A stretch of DNA of 64,000 nt from Pseudomonadales bacterium (GTDB lineage Bacteria; Pseudomonadota; Gammaproteobacteria; Pseudomonadales; JAHRWD01): positions 23,968-87,967 of the forward strand of contig JARGPR010000011.1 in NCBI GenBank assembly GCA_029210125.1, in the 5' to 3' direction. The translations under genes were made by a program, and so were the position numbers. Every line of letters begins with the position of its first letter. Position 1 is the stretch's first letter. The notes below the pieces were generated by a model. The model was not told the DNA's origin and did not search any database. It was given only the letters and a program-made list of their open reading frames with translations. Below are positions 57,913 to 64,000 of the stretch, one piece after another.

Positions 57913-59073
57913 ATGGGTAAACAGTTTTTTCTGCCAATAAAGGCAGTTGGGTTTGCGGCGCTTTCAGTGTGTGCAAGTGGTGTTTCGGCGTCTACCCCCA
58001 CGGTTGATGAGATGTGGGAGATTATTCAGCAGCAGCAGGAGACGATTGACTCAATGAGCGCTGCTCCCGCTTCAAGTTCGGCAACCCATCTTGGTGGCTA
58101 TGGTGAGTTGCACCTGAACCATCTCAGCAATGATAAAGCCGGTGGCTCCGACAAGGATGAGGCAGATCTGCACCGCCTGGTTTTGTTTATAGGGCATCAA
58201 TTCAGCGACAGCGTGCGCTTTTACTCAGAAATTGAGTGGGAACACAGTATCGCTGGTGAAGGAAAAGTGGGTGAGACTGAGATCGAGCAGGCTTATATCG
58301 AATTTGATGTTTCACCAGAATATAGCGTTAAAGCGGGTGTGTTTTTGATGCCCGTTGGCCTTATCAACGAGACCCACGAGCCGGATACATTCTACGGTGT
58401 TGAACGCAATTCGGTTGAAAAAAATGTAGTCCCGGCTACCTGGTGGGAAGGTGGGGTTGCAGTTAATGGTGAAATAGCACCCGGATTCAGCGCCGATCTG
58501 GCGGTTCATACCGGTTTGTTTATTGATGTAGGAACCGGTGACTATAAGATTCGTGATGGTCGTCAAAAAGTAGGTAAAGCTAAAGCTGATGCTTACGCTT
58601 ACACGGGCCGTTTGGTCTACCGTGGTATTCCGGGTCTGGAACTTGGCGGTACGCTGCAACTACAGTCTGATCTAGCACAAGATACCTATAGCGGCACGAT
58701 ACCCGCTATGTTGATCGAATTGCACGCAAACTATCAAAAAGGGCCTTTGGGTATGAAGGCACTTTATGCAGGTTGGGATATTGATGAAGCGATTGAATCG
58801 GCGTCAGGCAGTGCTGGCAGCTCAGAGCAGGCAGGTTATCTGTTGGAAGGTTCATGGAAGTTTATGTCTGAGATTGGTGCATTTGTTCGCTACAGTGTTT
58901 GGGATAACCAGGCAGCAAGCAGCAATGACAGTGAATATCAGCAAACCGATATTGGCCTAAACTATTGGCCTCATCAGAATGTTGTGGTCAAAGTAGATTA
59001 TCAAACCCAGGATGTTCCGGCCGGAAAAGACGAATACAACGGTTTTAACCTGGGTGTTGGTTGGAGTTTCTGA
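57913..59073 (+). CDS. Porin-like outer-membrane channel with N-terminal coiled coil
   Basis: A 386-residue protein. The signal peptide is about residues 1-27 (ends GVSAS). It is followed by a short coiled-coil stretch (DEMWEIIQQQQETIDSMS) of the kind seen in trimeric porins, then a 16- to 18-strand barrel pattern: GGYGELHLNHL, LHRLVLFIGHQF, RFYSEIEWEHS, EIEQAYIEFDV, KAGVFLMPVGLINETHEP, ending in GFNLGVGWSF with a terminal Phe. It resembles phosphate-selective (OprO/OprP-like) porins in layout, but I cannot name the substrate. A Fur-like site upstream and redox-type genes downstream suggest a link to iron. A hairpin follows. Confidence 0.82.
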   Translation: MGKQFFLPIKAVGFAALSVCASGVSASTPTVDEMWEIIQQQQETIDSMSAAPASSSATHLGGYGELHLNHLSNDKAGGSDKDEADLHRLVLFIGHQFSDSVRFYSEIEWEHSIAGEGKVGETEIEQAYIEFDVSPEYSVKAGVFLMPVGLINETHEPDTFYGVERNSVEKNVVPATWWEGGVAVNGEIAPGFSADLAVHTGLFIDVGTGDYKIRDGRQKVGKAKADAYAYTGRLVYRGIPGLELGGTLQLQSDLAQDTYSGTIPAMLIELHANYQKGPLGMKALYAGWDIDEAIESASGSAGSSEQAGYLLEGSWKFMSEIGAFVRYSVWDNQAASSNDSEYQQTDIGLNYWPHQNVVVKVDYQTQDVPAGKDEYNGFNLGVGWSF

Positions 59074-59169
59074 ACGAGCAAACTGAACGAGTAGTTTGAA
59101 TAGGCTGATTGAAAAAATTGCGATAGCCTCCTTTCTTTATTCCTCTTCTATTTTTATTTCTCCTCCTTA

Positions 59170-59195
59170 GGCGCCCATATGGGGCGCCATTTTTT
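59170..59195 (+). terminator. Terminator/attenuator hairpin after the porin gene, abutting the next start codon
   Basis: Stem GGCGCCC (59170-59176) and GGGCGCC (59182-59188), loop of five, followed by AT and a run of Ts to 59195. The next gene's ATG is at 59197, and an alternative in-frame ATG (59179) lies inside the loop. The hairpin therefore ends the porin transcript and also covers the translation start region of the FMN-binding gene. Confidence 0.8.
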
Positions 59196-59196
59196 T

Positions 59197-59763
59197 ATGA
59201 ATAAATATCTGATTGTTTTTGTTACCATTTTGATTTTTAGCCCACTTGCAGGTGCCCGTGGCGTCTATATCAGCTCAAAGGACTTTGTCGAAGGTGCCTT
59301 TTCCGGGGCTGAAAATGCCGCCGTTAAAAGTAATCTCAAAGTGGTTCGGTTAACGCCGGAAGCTCAGCGAGAGATCAAACAAATAATCGGTCAGTCTTAT
59401 CCCGCAAAACGCATTCGTTACTGGAAACAGGGTACACGCAGTGCCTGGATCATTGATCAGATTGGTAAAACCGAGCCAATCACAGTAGGTGTGGTGGTGG
59501 AGCAGGGTAAAATCCTTCAACTGAAAATATTGGTGTTCCGGGAAAGCCGGGGTTCCGAGGTGCGGCACTCCTTTTTCACCGATCAATTTTTGGGGCTTAA
59601 CCTAAGCCCAGGTAACAAGCTCGGCGATCATGTTGACGGCATTACCGGCGCGACATTATCGGTGATCGCGGTCAAAAAAGTGGCGCGGCTTGCGCTATAT
59701 CTGGATCAGTTTGCATCTTCAGTTGAGTCTAAATCTGTAGGTTTGACAAAGCCTTCGCGGTAG
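59197..59763 (+). CDS. Exported FMN-binding domain protein (predicted flavinylated)
   Basis: A 188-residue protein with a signal peptide (hydrophobic residues 4-18, ending AGA). The FMN-binding (NqrC/RnfG-type) domain contains the covalent attachment motif DGITGATLS at residues 147-155; by analogy FMN would be joined to Thr153 by an ApbE transferase. The segment VGVVVEQGKILQLKILVFRESRG is the preceding family core. Such proteins carry electrons in the periplasm. ATG 59197 gives a normal signal peptide; ATG 59179 would add six residues and lies in the hairpin loop. No apbE gene is in the window. The PepSY-type membrane gene follows, a likely electron donor. Confidence 0.85.
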   Translation: MNKYLIVFVTILIFSPLAGARGVYISSKDFVEGAFSGAENAAVKSNLKVVRLTPEAQREIKQIIGQSYPAKRIRYWKQGTRSAWIIDQIGKTEPITVGVVVEQGKILQLKILVFRESRGSEVRHSFFTDQFLGLNLSPGNKLGDHVDGITGATLSVIAVKKVARLALYLDQFASSVESKSVGLTKPSR

Positions 59764-59781
59764 CCTGGCTGGTGGCTACCG
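59758..59781. terminator. Inverted repeat at the end of the FMN-binding gene
   Basis: Arms CGGTAGCC (59758-59765) and GGCTACCG (59774-59781), perfect over eight bases with an 8-base loop. It includes the stop codon. No T-run follows, so it may be an mRNA-stabilising or pausing hairpin rather than a terminator. Confidence 0.4.
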
Positions 59782-59902
59782 TAGTCGAAATAACTAAACA
59801 TTTACGATAAGCTGTGCCGCCTGTTTTCCAGTAGCTGTGTTGTTGTTCTATGCTGTCGTTTTGTTCTGTACCTGTTTTTTTCGTTAAGCTAAAAAGCACC
59901 CT

Positions 59903-60667
59903 ATGAAACTTAAAAGAACCTTAATGTTGCGATTAGTTCGTTGGCATCGCCGTTTGGGGCTTATATTGGTTCTGTTTTTGGTTCTGCTGGCGACTACCGG
60001 GATTCTGATCAACCATAGCGATCAACTTGATATCGATCAGCCGGTTCGAAATTCAGCGGTGTTGAGCTGGTACGGTGTCGATAGCCCAGATCAGGTTACC
60101 GGAATCCAGACGCCTCTGGGCTGGTTCAGTCAAATGGGTACAGGTATATACCAGCAGAAAAAACGAATCGCCCAATGTGATGAAGCGACTTTTGTAGGCG
60201 CCTTGGCATTGCCTAATCAGTTCATTTTGGCCTGTGAGCAGGTCCTGTTTGTGTTGGATGAATCGGGTCAAGTTGAGGAGAAACTTGATGCGCTGTTTGG
60301 TCTGCCAGTACCTATCAATGGCTTATCGAAAAATGACTCGAACGAGGTGCTGATTCGAGTCGGCATAGATAAAAGCAGTTCGCAGGTTTACAAACTTAAT
60401 TTGGAAATGGCTCAGTGGGCGATTGTCACCCCAGTGGGACAGTATGAATGGCCATCCTTGCTTGCGATTCCATCTGATTTGCAGGCTGCTTTGCTTTCCG
60501 ATTACAGGGGCACCGATATTAGTTGGGAGCGGGTATTGCTTGATCTGCATAGTGGCCGATTGTTTGGTTCTGTCGGCAACTGGTTGATGGATATAGTCGC
60601 TGTTCTGATTCTCCTGTTGGCCAGTTCCGGTTTGCGATTGTGGTGGGCCAGGCCAGCCAGAAAATAA
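59903..60667 (+). CDS. PepSY-associated membrane protein
   Basis: A 254-residue inner-membrane protein with one membrane segment near each end (about 17-36 and 228-247) and a periplasmic domain of ~190 residues between them. RLVRWHRRLGLILVLFLVLL with TTGILINHSDQL at the N-terminus and WERVLLDLHSGRLFG before the last segment are the PepSY_TM pattern. His15, His38 and His216 are conserved-looking positions that could bind haem. PepSY_TM proteins are often reductases for iron or extracytoplasmic flavoproteins, so it may feed electrons to the upstream FMN-binding protein. The 139-base gap leaves operon membership open. Confidence 0.82.
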   Translation: MKLKRTLMLRLVRWHRRLGLILVLFLVLLATTGILINHSDQLDIDQPVRNSAVLSWYGVDSPDQVTGIQTPLGWFSQMGTGIYQQKKRIAQCDEATFVGALALPNQFILACEQVLFVLDESGQVEEKLDALFGLPVPINGLSKNDSNEVLIRVGIDKSSSQVYKLNLEMAQWAIVTPVGQYEWPSLLAIPSDLQAALLSDYRGTDISWERVLLDLHSGRLFGSVGNWLMDIVAVLILLLASSGLRLWWARPARK

Positions 60668-60715
60668 CGCCGGGGCACTTTTGTCGTAACCCGTTCAACT
60701 CCTGGCTGGTTTCTG

Positions 60716-60743
60716 TTTACGTGCTGTAAATCCTGAGTATAAT
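60716..60743 (+). promoter_or_regulatory. Probable sigma-70 promoter for guaB
   Basis: TTTACG (60716-60721, four of six) and a perfect TATAAT (60738-60743) 16 bases apart. Predicted start near 60750, about 33 bases before the guaB ATG. Confidence 0.6.
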
Positions 60744-60770
60744 CAATCGCCTTCAATCGGCCCGCAATAG

Positions 60771-62249
<1,479 letters not shown>

Positions 62250-62259
62250 TACATTCTTG

Positions 62260-62277
62260 ACCTCGATCGAGGTTTTT
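62260..62277 (+). terminator. Short hairpin after guaB
   Basis: The palindrome ACCTCGATCGAGGT (62260-62273) can fold as a 5-base stem with loop GATC, followed by TTTT in 62271-62276. The stem is short, so it may only partly reduce read-through into guaA. Confidence 0.4.
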
Positions 62278-62379
62278 CGCGGCTACATCGTTAAGCTGGT
62301 TGTGCGGTCTTAGCGGCTTATCCTATTTATAGATACTGAGTTTTTTATCCGGCTTTGTATCTGCCAGACGGATTAAAAA

Positions 62380-63957
62380 ATGACTACAAATATTCATGAT
62401 AAACCTCTTCTTATATTGGATTTCGGTTCCCAGTATACCCAGCTAATCGCACGGCGTATTCGCGAAGCCGGGGTCTATTGCGAAATCCACGCTTATGAAT
62501 ACGCCGATCAGGTCATCGCTCAGTTTCAGCCGGCGGGGATCATTCTCTCCGGTGGACCAGAAACCGTAACCGACAACGAAACCCCAAGAATTCCCGAATT
62601 GGTGTTCGATTTTGGCGTGCCGGTACTGGGTATTTGTTACGGTATGCAAGCCATGGCAGAGCAGCTTGGCGGTGCGGTTGAAAGCTCCGATAAAAGAGAG
62701 TTTGGTTATGCTCGGGTACGGGTGAGCGGAAGCTGCGCGCTACTGGACGGCATTGAAGATCATCTTGGCGAAGATGGCAATGGCCTGCTTGACGTCTGGA
62801 TGAGCCATGGTGATAAAGTCACAGAACTACCCGCTGGTTTTCAAATTTCTGCGTCTACCGACAGTGCACCTATTGCCGCGATTGCCGACGACAGTCGCAA
62901 CTTTTACGGAGTTCAGTTTCATCCTGAAGTTACTCACACCCTGCAGGGGCAGCGTATTATCAGCCGCTTCGTACACGAAATCTGTGGTTGTGAATCCAAC
63001 TGGAGTCCCGCCGCTATTATTGAAGATGCGGTCCAGAAAATACGCGATCAAGTGGGTAGCGATACCGTAATTCTAGGACTATCCGGTGGAGTAGACTCCT
63101 CAGTCGTTGCCATGCTGATGCATCGCGCTATCGGTGATCAACTGGTTTGCGTTTTTGTAGACAACGGTCTGCTGCGTCTTAATGAAGGCGACCAGGTGAT
63201 GCGGATGTTCGACCAGCATCTCGGAATCCACGTGATTCGGGTAGATGCTGAACGACGTTTTTTGCATAACCTTCTCGGGGTCGCCGACCCTGAAGAGAAA
63301 CGCAAAATCATTGGCAATACCTTTATCGAAGTCTTTGACGAAGAATCAGCAAAAATTAAAAATGCATCCTGGCTAGCGCAGGGAACCATCTACCCCGATG
63401 TCATTGAATCCGCCGGCTCCAAAACCGGTAAAGCTCACGTGATTAAATCCCATCACAACGTAGGCGGTTTACCAGAAAACATGAAACTGAAGTTGGTTGA
63501 ACCACTTCGGGAACTGTTTAAAGACGAAGTACGAAAAGTCGGGCTTGAACTTGGTCTGGCCCACGACATGCTCTACCGTCACCCTTTTCCTGGTCCGGGT
63601 CTTGGGGTCCGTATACTAGGAGAAATTAGAAAAATATATGCCGACACCCTTCGACAGGCCGACGCAATCTTCATTGAGGAGCTGCATGCAGCGGATTACT
63701 ACCATAAAACCAGTCAGGCTTTTGCCGTATTTCTGCCTGTTAAATCCGTCGGAGTAGTCGGCGACGCTAGGCGTTATGAATATGTGATCGCACTGCGCGC
63801 CGTTGAAACCATCGACTTTATGACCGCCCGATGGGCACACCTTCCCTATGAACTGCTAGAGAAAGTCTCCAACCGTATTATTAACGAAATCGAACAGGTT
63901 GCACGAGTGACTTACGATATCTCCAGCAAACCGCCGGCTACCATCGAGTGGGAATGA
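62380..63957 (+). CDS. guaA: GMP synthase (glutamine-hydrolysing) GuaA
   Basis: Amidates XMP to GMP. 525 residues, normal length. The N-terminal class I glutaminase has nucleophile Cys86 in [16 protein letters not shown] and the His-Glu pair in [11 protein letters not shown]. The ATP-pyrophosphatase domain has the P-loop [15 protein letters not shown], and the dimerisation domain ends KPPATIEWE. It is complete within the window, and the last 43 bases after it hold nothing I recognise. Confidence 0.97.
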   Translation: MTTNIHDKPLLILDFGSQYTQLIARRIREAGVYCEIHAYEYADQVIAQFQPAGIILSGGPETVTDNETPRIPELVFDFGVPVLGICYGMQAMAEQLGGAVESSDKREFGYARVRVSGSCALLDGIEDHLGEDGNGLLDVWMSHGDKVTELPAGFQISASTDSAPIAAIADDSRNFYGVQFHPEVTHTLQGQRIISRFVHEICGCESNWSPAAIIEDAVQKIRDQVGSDTVILGLSGGVDSSVVAMLMHRAIGDQLVCVFVDNGLLRLNEGDQVMRMFDQHLGIHVIRVDAERRFLHNLLGVADPEEKRKIIGNTFIEVFDEESAKIKNASWLAQGTIYPDVIESAGSKTGKAHVIKSHHNVGGLPENMKLKLVEPLRELFKDEVRKVGLELGLAHDMLYRHPFPGPGLGVRILGEIRKIYADTLRQADAIFIEELHAADYYHKTSQAFAVFLPVKSVGVVGDARRYEYVIALRAVETIDFMTARWAHLPYELLEKVSNRIINEIEQVARVTYDISSKPPATIEWE

Positions 63958-64000
63958 TTCCACGTCTGGCACTGGCTGGCATTCACAAGCAGTAAACCTC

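Overview
The window looks like a chromosomal segment of a free-living, piliated, probably marine or aquatic gammaproteobacterium, close to the Pseudomonadales/Oceanospirillales/Cellvibrionales assemblage. This rests on Pseudomonas-like gene orders (dcw cluster, pil-chp chemosensory genes, fimT-pilVWX-pilY1, fxsA-groESL, aceEF, guaBA), on the NAK variant of the MurD ATP loop, and on a nickel superoxide dismutase with its own protease. No lineage was verified by database search. I saw no insertion sequence, prophage, CRISPR array, tRNA or rRNA.

Region 1 (1-13199) is the dcw cluster, tightly packed on the + strand: murE (5' end outside the window), murF, mraY, murD, ftsW, murG, murC, ddlB, ftsQ, ftsA, ftsZ. 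It builds the peptidoglycan precursor and assembles the Z-ring, and ends in a strong hairpin after ftsZ. lpxC, which usually follows ftsZ in this class, is absent. In its place is about 900 bp without a credible gene but with perfect palindromes.

Region 2 (14102-24472) is a type IV pilus (Chp-type) chemosensory locus. Two secreted proteins resembling PilJ/NarX-type sensor domains come first, followed by pilG, pilH, pilI, pilJ, a large hybrid kinase chpA and chpC. The adaptation enzymes (pilK methyltransferase, chpB methylesterase) are not in this locus.

Region 3 (24473-30119) has sodN and sodX (nickel SOD and its maturation peptidase) behind a clear sigma-70 promoter, then purL and a small NIF3/YqfO-like gene.

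Region 4 (30225-37222, minus strand) is the minor-pilin operon fimT-pilV-pilW-pilX-(unknown)-pilY1, which complements Region 2: one makes the pilus priming and tip complex, the other controls twitching and surface sensing.

Region 5 (37693-51589) is mixed housekeeping: aceE-aceF, an orphan chemoreceptor, a RIO-type kinase, yajQ, an ampG/ABC-exporter operon, trhO, a short-chain dehydrogenase and fxsA.

Region 6 (51687-53908) is groESL under a sigma-70 promoter that overlaps a perfect CIRCE operator.

Region 7 (54103-60667) is an envelope block: a large acidic lipoprotein, an unknown beta-barrel protein, then a porin, a predicted flavinylated FMN-binding protein and a PepSY-type membrane protein. 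The porin promoter overlaps a Fur-box-like site. This is the most interesting candidate for an under-described system, perhaps periplasmic electron transfer or iron reduction. The window closes with guaB and guaA.
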